Shown here: piece by piece, positions 7,684 to 15,412 of the stretch | Layout: the number at the start of each line of letters is the position of its first letter | Numbering within the stretch: position 1 is the stretch's first letter | Assembly: GCA_900754605.1 (NCBI GenBank) | Contig: CAAEDK010000279.1 | Location: forward strand, 1 to 15,413 | Length of the DNA: 15,413 bases | Direction of reading: 5' to 3' | Source of the DNA: an uncultured Oscillospiraceae bacterium | GTDB taxonomy: Bacteria; Bacillota_A; Clostridia; Oscillospirales; Oscillospiraceae | Program-made: the position numbers and the translations under genes | The notes under the pieces: model-generated | Seen by the model: only the letters and a program-made list of their open reading frames with translations | What the model was told of the DNA's origin: nothing | Database searches by the model: none

Positions 7684-8484
7684 TCAGATCAAATGCTTGG
7701 CAGCCAGAATGCCGGCCAGCTTGTCGCAGGTGTCTTTGTCGGCGCCTTCCAGCATCATGCCGGCACCCTTCTGGGGAGGCGTGAAGGACTTAAAGATGTT
7801 GGTGGGGGAGCCCTTCAGACCAATGGTGGTGGAGTCGATCAGGGGATCGTCCTTCAGGGTGTTGTAATCAAAGACCTCATAGGGCTTCTCATAGCACTCG
7901 AAGATGCCGCCCACGCTCATGTAACGGGGAGCATTCAGCTCCTTGATGCAGGTGAGCAGGCAGGGGGTGTTGACCTTGATGGTCATGTAGCCGTCCTCCA
8001 GCATACGCTTGATGGTAAGGGTACGGCCTTCCTTGGTGATCTCAGCAGCATAGGAGACCTGGGGCAGACCCAGCTTCTCAGCGATCTGAGGACCAACCTG
8101 AGCGGTGTCGCCGTCGATAGCCTGACGGCCGCACATCACGATGTCCTCCTCGCCAACGCCGATCTTGTTGATGGCGGCAGCCAGGATCTGAGAGGTAGCA
8201 TAGGTATCGGAACCGCCAAACTCACGGGCGGAGACCAGAACGGCACGGTCAGCACCGCGGGCAATGACCTCACGCAGCATACCCTCGGCAGGAGGGGGGC
8301 CCATGGAGACGACCACGACCTCGGCACCAGTCTGCTCCTTCAGGGTCAGAGCGGCCTCGACGGCATTCAGGTCATCGGGGTTGGTGATGGTAGCCATGGA
8401 GGCACGGTTCAGAGTACCATCGGGATTCACGGCCACCTTACCAGAGGTATCGGGGACCTGCTTGACACAAACAATGATTTTCAT
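7684..8484 (-). CDS. etfB: Electron transfer flavoprotein, beta subunit
   Basis: EtfB of 266 residues, partner of EtfA. It begins MKIIVCVKQVPDT, the family's usual start. Numbering from this start, NPDDLNAVEAAL (35-46) and GRQAIDGDTAQVGPQIAEKL (119-138) are the conserved nucleotide-binding segments; in bifurcating Etf the DGDTAQVGP loop holds the second FAD rather than AMP. TPPQKGAG follows near 235. An ATG two codons earlier (8490) is possible, but AGGAGG would then be only 3 nt away; for the chosen ATG the gap is 9 nt. It lies 18 nt after bcd and 21 nt before etfA, which fits the stoichiometric expression of the complex. Confidence 0.95.
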   Translation of the reverse strand: MKIIVCVKQVPDTSGKVAVNPDGTLNRASMATITNPDDLNAVEAALTLKEQTGAEVVVVSMGPPPAEGMLREVIARGADRAVLVSAREFGGSDTYATSQILAAAINKIGVGEEDIVMCGRQAIDGDTAQVGPQIAEKLGLPQVSYAAEITKEGRTLTIKRMLEDGYMTIKVNTPCLLTCIKELNAPRYMSVGGIFECYEKPYEVFDYNTLKDDPLIDSTTIGLKGSPTNIFKSFTPPQKGAGMMLEGADKDTCDKLAGILAAKHLI

Positions 8485-8502
8485 TTCCATCTGCCTCCTA
8501 TC

Positions 8503-9648
8503 TTATTTCACACCCAGAGCACGGGAGATGACCATGCGCTGGACCTCGGAAGTACCCTCATAGATCTCGGTGATCTTGGCGTCACGCATCATGCGCTCCA
8601 CGGGATACTCACGGGTGTAGCCGTAACCACCGAACAGCTGGACAGCGCGGCGGGTCACGTCAGAGGCGGACTCGGCAGCAAACAGCTTCGCCATAGCGGC
8701 ATCCACACTGTAGGGCTCGTGCTTCTCCTTCTTCATGGCAGCAGCGTACACCAGGTACTGAGCAGCCTGCATCCGGGTGTGCATATCGGCCAGCTGGAAC
8801 TGAGTGTTCTGGAACTGAGACAGACGCTTCTTGAACTGGATGCGCTCCTGGGTGTACTTGACAGCCTCATCAATGGCACCCTCGCCCAGGCCCAGAGCCT
8901 GTGCAGCGATGCCGATACGGCCGCCGTCCAGGGTCTGCATGGCGATCTTGAAACCCTGGCCTTCCTTGCCCAGCAGGTTCTCCTTGGGCACAACGCAATC
9001 CTCAAAGATCAGGTCGCAGGTGGAGGAGCCACGGATACCCATCTTCTTCTCCTTCTTACCCACGGAGAAGCCGGGGAAGGTGCTCTCCACGATGAAAGCA
9101 GAGATGCCGTGGTTGCCGGCCTTCTGATCGGTCATAGCGAAAACAACGATGGTGCCAGCCACAGTGCCGTTGGTGATGAAGCACTTAGAGCCGTTGAGCA
9201 CATAGTCGCCGTTCTCATTCTTCACGGCGGTGGTCTGCTGGCCAGAAGCATCGGTACCGGCATTGGGCTCGGTCAGGCCGAAAGCGCCGATCTTCTTGCC
9301 GGACAGCAGGTCAGGCAGGTACTTCATTTTCTGCTCCTCGGTGCCGTGCTCGTAGATGGGGGCGCAGCACAGAGAGGTGTGAGCGGAGACAATAACGCCA
9401 GTGGTGCCGCACACCTTGGACAGCTCCTCAACGCACATAGCGTAGGACAGCACATCGCCGCCAGCTCCGCCGTACTTCTTGGGGAAGTAAATGCCCATCA
9501 TGCCCAGCTTGCCCATCTTTTCGACGGTCTCCATGGGGAAGCGCTCTTCCTCATCGAGTTCCTCGGCCAGAGGCTTGACCTCATTTTCCGCAAACTCACG
9601 GTACATTTTGCGGACCATCTCTTGCTCTCTAGTCAGATGAAAATCCAT
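8503..9648 (-). CDS. bcd: Butyryl-CoA dehydrogenase (short-chain acyl-CoA dehydrogenase)
   Basis: A 381-residue acyl-CoA dehydrogenase, the normal family length. It reduces crotonyl-CoA to butyryl-CoA with electrons from the Etf encoded downstream. FAD-contacting motifs FGLTEPNAGTD (123-133) and KCFITNG (155-161) are present, as is GGYGYTREYPVERMMRDAKI (340-359). The catalytic base is Glu364 in IYEGTSE, the position used by short-chain enzymes. The direct neighbourhood with hbd and etfBA makes butyryl-CoA the most likely substrate; other short-chain acyl-CoAs cannot be ruled out from sequence. The ATG has AGGAGG 9 nt upstream, and the gene follows hbd after 21 nt. Confidence 0.95.
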   Translation of the reverse strand: MDFHLTREQEMVRKMYREFAENEVKPLAEELDEEERFPMETVEKMGKLGMMGIYFPKKYGGAGGDVLSYAMCVEELSKVCGTTGVIVSAHTSLCCAPIYEHGTEEQKMKYLPDLLSGKKIGAFGLTEPNAGTDASGQQTTAVKNENGDYVLNGSKCFITNGTVAGTIVVFAMTDQKAGNHGISAFIVESTFPGFSVGKKEKKMGIRGSSTCDLIFEDCVVPKENLLGKEGQGFKIAMQTLDGGRIGIAAQALGLGEGAIDEAVKYTQERIQFKKRLSQFQNTQFQLADMHTRMQAAQYLVYAAAMKKEKHEPYSVDAAMAKLFAAESASDVTRRAVQLFGGYGYTREYPVERMMRDAKITEIYEGTSEVQRMVISRALGVK

Positions 9649-9669
9649 TTTCCAGTCCTCCTAAAATTT

Positions 9670-10509
<840 letters not shown>

Positions 10510-10522
10510 TGTGTTTCCTCCT

Positions 10523-10560
10523 AAAAAAACGATTTGGGAGCATCAAATCTCAACGATTTG
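10523..10560 (-). promoter_or_regulatory. Alternative small hairpins before the hbd ribosome binding site
   Basis: On the minus strand the leader reads CAAATC (10555-10560), GATTTG (10544-10549), CAAATC (10531-10536), then G and seven T (10523-10529), followed at once by AGGAGG. The middle segment can pair with either neighbour. The second pairing followed by T7 looks like a weak intrinsic terminator, and the first would prevent it. The outer copies are part of a 9-nt direct repeat CAAATCGTT. Stems of 6 bp are weak, so attenuation is only a hypothesis. Confidence 0.35.
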
Positions 10561-10577
10561 ACGGAACACAGCCGGTT

Positions 10578-10595
10578 TCGTTAGAAAATTAACAA
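10578..10595. promoter_or_regulatory. Candidate Rex operator upstream of hbd
   Basis: TCGTTAG-AAAA-TTAACAA matches 12 of 14 fixed positions of the Rex consensus TTGTTAA-N4-TTAACAA, with one half-site perfect. Rex is the NADH/NAD+-sensing repressor known to control butyrate-pathway genes in Clostridia. The site overlaps a possible -10 (TGTTAA, 10589-10594) and lies about 80 nt downstream of the start predicted from the better promoter. Rex itself is not in this window. Confidence 0.6.
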
Positions 10596-10617
10596 AGGCT
10601 TGCCAGAAAAATCGCAA
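10589..10617 (-). promoter_or_regulatory. Weak promoter overlapping the Rex-like site
   Basis: On the minus strand TTGCGA (10612-10617) and TGTTAA (10589-10594) are 17 nt apart. The -10 is part of the Rex-like dyad, an arrangement in which repressor binding would exclude RNA polymerase. Hexamers are poor matches on their own. Confidence 0.35.
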
Positions 10618-10682
10618 CACAGGGGACGCCCCCTCTTGTTGCGGCGTATATTTTCCAAGCGAACTGGTCGTGTACCTCTCAA

Positions 10683-10711
10683 ATTATATCGTTTTTCACA
10701 GCGAGAAGCAA
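10683..10711 (-). promoter_or_regulatory. Main promoter candidate of the hbd operon
   Basis: On the minus strand TTGCTT (10706-10711) and a perfect TATAAT (10683-10688) are separated by 17 nt. Transcription would begin near 10676, giving a leader of roughly 165 nt that contains the Rex-like dyad and the alternative hairpins. Confidence 0.6.
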
Positions 10712-10927
10712 GGGGTTGAGCACTGGCAAAATACACAGTTTTTGTATTTTTATTTTGTCTCATTTACCAAAATCACAGGATGTCTTCGGCAGAGAGAGAA
10801 ACATTTTCCACAGCCGATGAGAAAATAGAATCTTTTTTAGAATGTCTTGGAATTTCAAGGCTTTCAGCCTTCGTCCACAGACTCAAAGACGAAAACTCCT
10901 ATTCCGCAGCAACTCCTCCCAACGCAT
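10712..10927. other. Non-coding stretch with small inverted repeats
   Basis: No credible gene is seen. The segment is AT-rich at its left side and holds three small inverted repeats: AAAATAC/GTATTTT (10728-10750), AAGGCT/AGCCTT (10857-10871) and TTCGTC/GACGAA (10870-10893). They may be upstream regulatory sites or decayed sequence; no promoter pair for a small RNA was found. Confidence 0.4.
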
Positions 10928-10961
10928 AGAACCCGGACCAGCCAGAGCCAGTCCGGGTTCT
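10928..10961 (-). terminator. Hairpin after the SH3b-protein gene
   Basis: AGAACCCGGAC and GTCCGGGTTCT form a perfect 11-bp stem around a 12-nt loop, 23 nt past the stop of the gene on the minus strand. The T-tail on that strand is poor (TATGCGTTGG), so it may act as a transcript-end hairpin rather than a classical intrinsic terminator. Confidence 0.6.
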
Positions 10962-10984
10962 TCGTTGTTTCAGCTGCATAGAGG

Positions 10985-11896
10985 TTACTTTTTGGCCGTC
11001 AGATACTGGAACATCACATAGCCCTCGTCATAGACGCCGCCACCCGTGGCATACTTGATCTTACACCAACCGTTACCCGCATCCTCCAGAACGGTAACGA
11101 TGGCCCCATCGGTGGTGCTGGCCTTAGGGCCATAACTGGTACCTGGGCCAGAGCGGATATTCAAGCCGCCGGAGGCCCCAGTGATCATGGCCTCTGTGTT
11201 GGGAGCCAGAGTCCCAGAGGCAGCGGCACCGGAAGACGAATTTCCGCCTTCGGGAGAGGTCACCCCAGTGGGGTCAATTTTTTCTCCGGTTCCATCCCCA
11301 GTACACCGGACGGTACAGGACGCGGTCAGACCGCCGGCGGAGGCGATGATGGTCACAGGGACTTCGTCATTACCCTTGTACACATTGGTAATGTTGCCGT
11401 ACTGGTCCACGGTAGCAATCTGCTCGTTGCTGCTGGTCCACTCCACGGCGATCTGAGCGTCTGCCGGGTCGGTGATGACAGAGAGCTGGAAAGGCTCACC
11501 AGCCTGGAGGGAGAGTTCCGTGCGGCTGAGCGTCAGGCCGGTGATGGCGATCTCTTCCCCCTGGACGCTCTGGCTGGAGGATGGCTGACCGGAGTCTGAG
11601 CCATCTCCAGAGGGCTTCTTATGGAAGATCATAGGTGCCAAACTAGTAAATACAATGACCACAGCGGTGATGATCAGCGCCAGAGAGATCACTAGTCCGG
11701 CAATCTGCATGGGGTTTGGCCTATAACTCCGGCCGTTGCCAGAGACTCGCCTTCCTCCCACTGGGGTGCGGCCCCGGTTGCCGGGGCGTTCGTCACAAAA
11801 TGGGCAGCGTTTATAGGTAGTAGAGTATTCCTCTCCACAGTTCTCACAACGAATCACGTCGGTATTCCGACGAGGCGGTGCTTTTTTGGTCGCCAT
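10985..11896 (-). CDS. Zinc-ribbon, single-TM, Ig-like and SH3b domain protein
   Basis: A 303-residue membrane protein of unknown job. Residues 17-34 form a cytoplasmic zinc ribbon (CENC...CPFC). A basic stretch leads to one membrane segment at 64-90. A Ser/Gly-rich linker follows, then a Big_2-like Ig domain (about 116-197, with WTSSNEQIATVDQYGNI), a second flexible linker (200-235), and a C-terminal SH3b domain (about 236-301, with LNIRSGPGTSYGPKAS). The outside part should touch the peptidoglycan, since SH3b domains bind wall peptides. There is no signal peptide; the TM acts as anchor. AGGAGGG precedes the ATG by about 10 nt. The gene is divergent from the AAA+ ATPase gene. A wall-sensing role is possible but unproven. 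Confidence 0.88.
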   Translation of the reverse strand: MATKKAPPRRNTDVIRCENCGEEYSTTYKRCPFCDERPGNRGRTPVGGRRVSGNGRSYRPNPMQIAGLVISLALIITAVVIVFTSLAPMIFHKKPSGDGSDSGQPSSSQSVQGEEIAITGLTLSRTELSLQAGEPFQLSVITDPADAQIAVEWTSSNEQIATVDQYGNITNVYKGNDEVPVTIIASAGGLTASCTVRCTGDGTGEKIDPTGVTSPEGGNSSSGAAASGTLAPNTEAMITGASGGLNIRSGPGTSYGPKASTTDGAIVTVLEDAGNGWCKIKYATGGGVYDEGYVMFQYLTAKK

Positions 11897-11956
11897 AATT
11901 TGGATTCCCTCCTAAAACAGGAAAATGGTCGCAAAATCTATTTGATTTCAGCCTCC

Positions 11957-11985
11957 ATTTTACAAGGAATCCGCCGCTCCGTCAA
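11957..11985 (-). promoter_or_regulatory. Promoter of the zinc-ribbon/SH3b gene
   Basis: On the minus strand TTGACG (11980-11985) and TAAAAT (11957-11962) are 17 nt apart, giving a start near 11950 and a leader of about 55 nt. Five of six bases match the consensus in each hexamer. Confidence 0.7.
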
Positions 11986-12084
11986 CGGAAAAAGGCGAAA
12001 TAACAGAAAGTTCACAATTTTATCTCTCCGTTCTCTCTTCCGCCCCGCTGTCATACCGCAGATCCCATCCATCAGAATGCCGCC

Positions 12085-12113
12085 TTGACCGAGACCAGAG
12101 TTTCTTTTATAAT
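12085..12113 (+). promoter_or_regulatory. Promoter of the AAA+ ATPase gene
   Basis: TTGACC (12085-12090) and a perfect TATAAT (12108-12113) are 17 nt apart. Transcription would start near 12120, about 57 nt before the ATG. It is back to back with the SH3b-gene promoter about 100 nt away, leaving 11986-12084 as shared control space in which I see no clear dyad. Confidence 0.75.
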
Positions 12114-12176
12114 GAAATCGTCTGAACCGGCTGCACATTCTAATACTCCATAGCCGGAGAAAGAGAGGTCAGACCT

Positions 12177-13625
12177 ATGAAGGAGTGTGTGACCGCCGCT
12201 GTAGCCCACCAGCAATATCAGGAGGCCATAAACGCCTTTCGCCGGTGGATCCCGGATCCTACCCTGCGCATGGCGTTCAGCCGCGAAGCAGACGGCTACT
12301 TCCGCCGCTGCGCCCTGGGAGTCTGGCAGGCTGATAATGCTTTGGGGATCACCCCCCAACATGTGGAATTTTACAACGCCATCTACTCTGGGAGCAACCC
12401 CGCCCCCTCTGCCCTCTACTGGGAGGTAGCCACTGGTGTAGCGGACTATGATCTGTTTCAGCCTCCCAACTTTTTTGCTGCTCTGCGAGACTACGACCGG
12501 CGCAAGAAAACTACGCTCGCCCGGCGTTTCACCGATCAGCTGACCTTACTACTCCTGCTCTTCGCCGCAGTAGACGGAGTGGTCAGCGAGGCGGAGGCAG
12601 GCTTTGTCAATACCTGTTCTGACACTTTGCTGGCCCTATGCACGCAAGACGGCCTCAGCGGAGACCGTCCAGCCCTAAAGGCTAACGAGTTCGTCACCCA
12701 TGTCTCCGCCACCTCCCCACCCCCGGTAAAGGAAATCGCGGCAGGTGCAGAACAGGAGACTATCCCCGAAGCAGAGCCATCTCTGGAGGAACTGCTGGCC
12801 GAGTTGGATGAATTGTGCGGACTGGAACGGGTCAAGCAGGATGTGAAGAGTCTGATCAATCTGGTAAAGGTACGCCGCCTCAGGGAAGAGGCTGGCCTGC
12901 CTGTCCCACCTATGTCTCTGCATTTGGTGTTCTTAGGCAATCCAGGAACAGGAAAGACCACAGTGGCCCGTCTGCTGGCCAAGCTGTACCATGCTATTGG
13001 CGTTCTTCCCAAAGGTCAACTGATCGAGGTAGACCGCTCCGGCCTGGTTGCAGGCTTCGTGGGCCAGACTGCCCTGAAAACCCAGGAGGTCATCCAGAAG
13101 GCTATTGGCGGTGTCCTGTTCATCGACGAGGCCTACGCCCTGGTAAACCAAAACAACGGGAATGATTTTGGGCGTGAGGCCATCGAAGTCCTGCTGAAAA
13201 ATATGGAGGACCATCGCAATGACCTGGTCGTCATCGTGGCGGGTTACTCTCAGCTGATGGAGAAATTCATCCACTCCAACCCCGGGCTGGAATCCCGTTT
13301 TAACAAATATTTTTACTTTGAGGACTATAACGGAGCGCAACTATTCGCCATTCTCCAGTCCATGTGTGCCAAAAACGGCTACGTTCTCACACCAGAAGGT
13401 GCATCTCTGGCACAGCGGGAATTGATGACACTCTACGAGACCCGAGATGAAAATTTCGGCAACGCCCGGGATGTGCGCAATCTGTTTGAGCAGGCGGTGG
13501 CCCGGCAATCTGACCGAGTCGCCCAGTTAGAGTCCCCCACCCGAGAGCAGCTGATGGAACTGCATCCAGAAGACCTGGAAGAATCGGGAAATTCCCCCTC
13601 CCCACAAGGATCGATAGAGGTTTGA
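12177..13625 (+). CDS. AAA+ ATPase of the CbxX/SpoVK type with TerB-like N-terminal region
   Basis: A 482-residue ATPase. Residues 1-115 match nothing I recognise. Residues 117-160 (QLTLLLLLFAAVDGVVSEAE) resemble a TerB-type helical segment. A Pro/Glu-rich linker (175-200) leads to the AAA+ module: Walker A GNPGTGKT (254-261), a GFVGQTALKT loop (293-302), Walker B VLFIDEAY (313-320), sensor 1 VVIVAGY (351-357), arginine finger in NPGLESRF (Arg374) and sensor 2 GNARDVRNLFE (428-438). The module is closest to CbxX/CfqX-type remodelling ATPases and sporulation protein SpoVK; no Rubisco gene is nearby, so a Rubisco-activase role is not implied. GAGAGG precedes the ATG by 8 nt. mtaB follows after 13 nt. 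Its substrate is unknown. Confidence 0.9.
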   Translation: MKECVTAAVAHQQYQEAINAFRRWIPDPTLRMAFSREADGYFRRCALGVWQADNALGITPQHVEFYNAIYSGSNPAPSALYWEVATGVADYDLFQPPNFFAALRDYDRRKKTTLARRFTDQLTLLLLLFAAVDGVVSEAEAGFVNTCSDTLLALCTQDGLSGDRPALKANEFVTHVSATSPPPVKEIAAGAEQETIPEAEPSLEELLAELDELCGLERVKQDVKSLINLVKVRRLREEAGLPVPPMSLHLVFLGNPGTGKTTVARLLAKLYHAIGVLPKGQLIEVDRSGLVAGFVGQTALKTQEVIQKAIGGVLFIDEAYALVNQNNGNDFGREAIEVLLKNMEDHRNDLVVIVAGYSQLMEKFIHSNPGLESRFNKYFYFEDYNGAQLFAILQSMCAKNGYVLTPEGASLAQRELMTLYETRDENFGNARDVRNLFEQAVARQSDRVAQLESPTREQLMELHPEDLEESGNSPSPQGSIEV

Positions 13626-13638
13626 GGTTAATTGTGTT

Positions 13639-14976
13639 ATGAAGATCGCATTTTATACTTTGGGCTGTAAAGTAAACCAGTATGAAACTCAGGCCCTGGA
13701 ACAGCTGGTTGTCCGACGGGGGCATACTCTGGTTCCCTTCGAAGGGGAAGCGGATGCCTACGTTATCAACACCTGTACCGTCACAGCAGTGAGCGATAAA
13801 AAATCCCGCCAGGTCATCCGGCGTGCCCGCAAAACTGCGCCCGATGGGATCATCGCTGTGTGTGGCTGTTATCCCCAGACTCACCCGGAGGATGTGGGCC
13901 GTCTGGGCGTGGATCTGATTGCTGGAACAGGCGACCGAACCGGCTTCGTAGACCTGCTGGAACGGACCTGGCGGGAACGTCAGCCCATTACCGCCCTGGA
14001 CAACGCCTTTCACCGCCGAAACTTTGAGACTCTCCCCGCCGGCGGTCTGGAGGGCCGCACCCGTGCCATGCTGAAGATTGAAGACGGGTGTGTCAACTTT
14101 TGTTCCTACTGCATCATTCCTTACGCCCGTGGCCGGGTACGCTCTCTGCCTTTAGATCAATGCATCCACGAAGCCAGACTCCTGGCAGAAGCAGGTTATC
14201 AGGAAATCGTTCTCACCGGAATTGAGATCTCCTCCTGGGGACAGGACCTGGGAGATCACCAGACTCTCATCGATGCGATAGAAGCCATCTGCCAAGCGGT
14301 CCCCGACCATATCCGAGTGCGGCTTGGCAGTCTGGAGCCCCGCACCATCACCCCAGAGTTCTGCCGCCGGGCAGCTTCTCTTCCCAACCTGTGCCCTCAC
14401 TTCCACCTGTCTATGCAGTCTGGGTGTGACACAGTATTGGTCCGTATGAACCGGAAATATGATTCCGAACGGTATTATGAGAGTGTTAAATTACTAAAAG
14501 AGGCATATGACTCCCCCGGTATCACCACTGATTTGATCGTGGGCTTCCCCGGAGAGACCGAGGAAGAGTTCCAGCAAACCTTGGCATTTATTCGCCGCTG
14601 TGCCTTCTCCGCCATGCACATTTTCCCCTACTCCAGACGTCCGGGAACCCCGGCAGACAGTATGCCCGGTCAGGTTCTTAACAGTGTGAAAGAGGATCGG
14701 GCCCACAGAGCCCAGCAAGCTGCCCTTGAGATGGAAGCAGCTTATCTGGAGCACTGGGTGGGACAGACTGTTCCTGTACTCTTTGAGGAGAAACGGGACG
14801 GCCTGTGGCGGGGCCATACCACACGGTACTGTGAGGTGGCAGCCCCATCTGCTGATAATCTACACAACCGGCTTCAGCTGGTGCACATCACCAAACGGGC
14901 CGGAAATATCCTCCACGGGATTTTATGTGAAGAACAGACGAAGGGAGGTGAAAATTTTGACCAAGCAGGAGTTTGA
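13639..14976 (+). CDS. mtaB: tRNA t6A37 methylthiotransferase MtaB
   Basis: A 445-residue radical-SAM methylthiotransferase that turns t6A at tRNA position 37 into ms2t6A. The N-terminal UPF0004 domain has the auxiliary [4Fe-4S] ligands C10 (TLGCKVNQYE), C46 (NTCTVT) and C77 (GCYPQ). The radical-SAM cluster motif is C151-x3-C155-x2-C158 (GCVNFCSYC). A TRAM-like domain follows at about 372-430. The KVNQYET motif and overall layout separate MtaB from MiaB and RimO. It starts 13 nt after the AAA+ gene, with GAGG overlapping that gene's stop codon, and its 3' end overlaps the next small gene by 20 nt, so the three genes are probably one transcript. Confidence 0.93.
   Translation: MKIAFYTLGCKVNQYETQALEQLVVRRGHTLVPFEGEADAYVINTCTVTAVSDKKSRQVIRRARKTAPDGIIAVCGCYPQTHPEDVGRLGVDLIAGTGDRTGFVDLLERTWRERQPITALDNAFHRRNFETLPAGGLEGRTRAMLKIEDGCVNFCSYCIIPYARGRVRSLPLDQCIHEARLLAEAGYQEIVLTGIEISSWGQDLGDHQTLIDAIEAICQAVPDHIRVRLGSLEPRTITPEFCRRAASLPNLCPHFHLSMQSGCDTVLVRMNRKYDSERYYESVKLLKEAYDSPGITTDLIVGFPGETEEEFQQTLAFIRRCAFSAMHIFPYSRRPGTPADSMPGQVLNSVKEDRAHRAQQAALEMEAAYLEHWVGQTVPVLFEEKRDGLWRGHTTRYCEVAAPSADNLHNRLQLVHITKRAGNILHGILCEEQTKGGENFDQAGV
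14942..14948 (+). promoter_or_regulatory. Ribosome binding site fixing a TTG start
   Basis: AGGGAGG lies inside the 3' end of mtaB, 8 nt before a TTG codon at 14957. A nearer in-frame GTG (14948-14950) overlaps the site itself and cannot be used with it. Confidence 0.7.
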
Positions 14977-15175
14977 CGCATTGTTTGAGCGGTGTAAGAC
15001 TCGCTGTCTGCCCTCTAACCAGGAACAGATCCAGGAGAAGCTGGCTCGCTTCACGGATAAAAATGGGCAGGTATCAGCCCAGGCTCTGGCAGTGTTCACC
15101 TATGTAGAGACCATCCAATATACCAATGATCTGCTCTACTCCGTTCTTTCAGAGGCCCTGAATATTCAGGATTGA
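14957..15175 (+). CDS. Small conserved-looking protein of unknown function
   Basis: A 72-residue soluble protein starting (M)TKQEFDALFERCK and ending EALNIQD. The frame stays open upstream into mtaB, but the strong ribosome binding site points to the TTG at 14957, so its first 20 nt overlap mtaB. It looks helical and acidic-amphipathic, with two cysteines (residues 13 and 17, C-x3-C), and no membrane segment. I do not recognise a family. Coupling to mtaB by overlap suggests shared expression. Confidence 0.75.
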   Translation: MTKQEFDALFERCKTRCLPSNQEQIQEKLARFTDKNGQVSAQALAVFTYVETIQYTNDLLYSVLSEALNIQD

Positions 15176-15176
15176 G

Positions 15177-15234
15177 TTCTCCCCCATCTGTGCCCCCGAT
15201 CCAACTTCGGCATCCGGGGGCACACCGGGGAGAA
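15177..15234 (+). terminator. Long two-part hairpin ending the AAA+-mtaB unit
   Basis: An inner perfect 10-bp stem TGTGCCCCCG / CGGGGGCACA (15189-15198 and 15215-15224) is extended by an outer 8-bp stem TTCTCCCC / GGGGAGAA (15177-15184 and 15227-15234), beginning 2 nt after the stop codon. No T-tract follows, so it may be a Rho-type or 3'-protecting hairpin rather than a simple intrinsic terminator. Confidence 0.65.
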
Positions 15235-15248
15235 ATCGTGGAAATCTC

Positions 15249-15277
15249 TTGACTTCTCCATTAAAATCCGCTAAAAT
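15249..15277 (+). promoter_or_regulatory. Promoter of the tRNA-Thr gene
   Basis: TTGACT (15249-15254) and TAAAAT (15272-15277) are 17 nt apart, both five-of-six matches. Transcription would start near 15284, about 20 nt before the mature tRNA. Confidence 0.8.
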
Positions 15278-15304
15278 AGCAGAGCATCCTGTAAACAGAG
15301 ATGC

Positions 15305-15379
15305 GCTGGTGTGGCTCAATGGCAGAGCACATCACTCGTAATGATGGGGTTGTGGGTTCGATTCCCACCACCAGCTCCA
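15305..15379 (+). tRNA. tRNA-Thr (anticodon CGU)
   Basis: A full cloverleaf of 75 nt including an encoded CCA. Acceptor arms GCTGGTG/CACCAGC, D stem GCTC/GAGC, anticodon stem CATCA/TGATG with loop CTCGTAA (anticodon CGU, reading ACG), variable loop GGGTT and T arm GTGGG/CCCAC around TTCGATT all pair without mismatch. The discriminator base is T. G1-C72, C2-G71, G35 and U36 are Thr identity elements. U36-A37 makes it a t6A37 type tRNA. Confidence 0.97.
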
Positions 15380-15380
15380 G

Positions 15381-15412
15381 CTCGTCGCAAGCGACTTGTC
15401 GCTTGCGACGAG
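15381..15412 (+). terminator. 15-bp hairpin directly after the tRNA
   Basis: CTCGTCGCAAGCGAC and GTCGCTTGCGACGAG are perfect complements with TT between them, beginning two bases past the CCA end. This is the usual place of a tRNA terminator; the T-tail would lie beyond the window end. Confidence 0.8.

Noticed and set aside
10581..10763. Minus-strand 60-codon open frame in the hbd leader
   Set aside because: It overlaps the promoter and the Rex-like site, has no ribosome binding site and ends in non-coding sequence.
11900..12138. Small overlapping open frames on both strands in the divergent spacer
   Set aside because: They cover both predicted promoters and lack ribosome binding sites.
12177..13625. 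AAA+ protein as a Rubisco activase (CbbX)
   Set aside because: The ATPase module is similar, but there are no Rubisco or Calvin-cycle genes and the N-terminal region differs.
15305..15412. tRNA 3' end with palindrome as an integration (att) site
   Set aside because: The hairpin fits a plain tRNA terminator. No integrase or duplicated tRNA end is visible, and the downstream sequence is outside the window.
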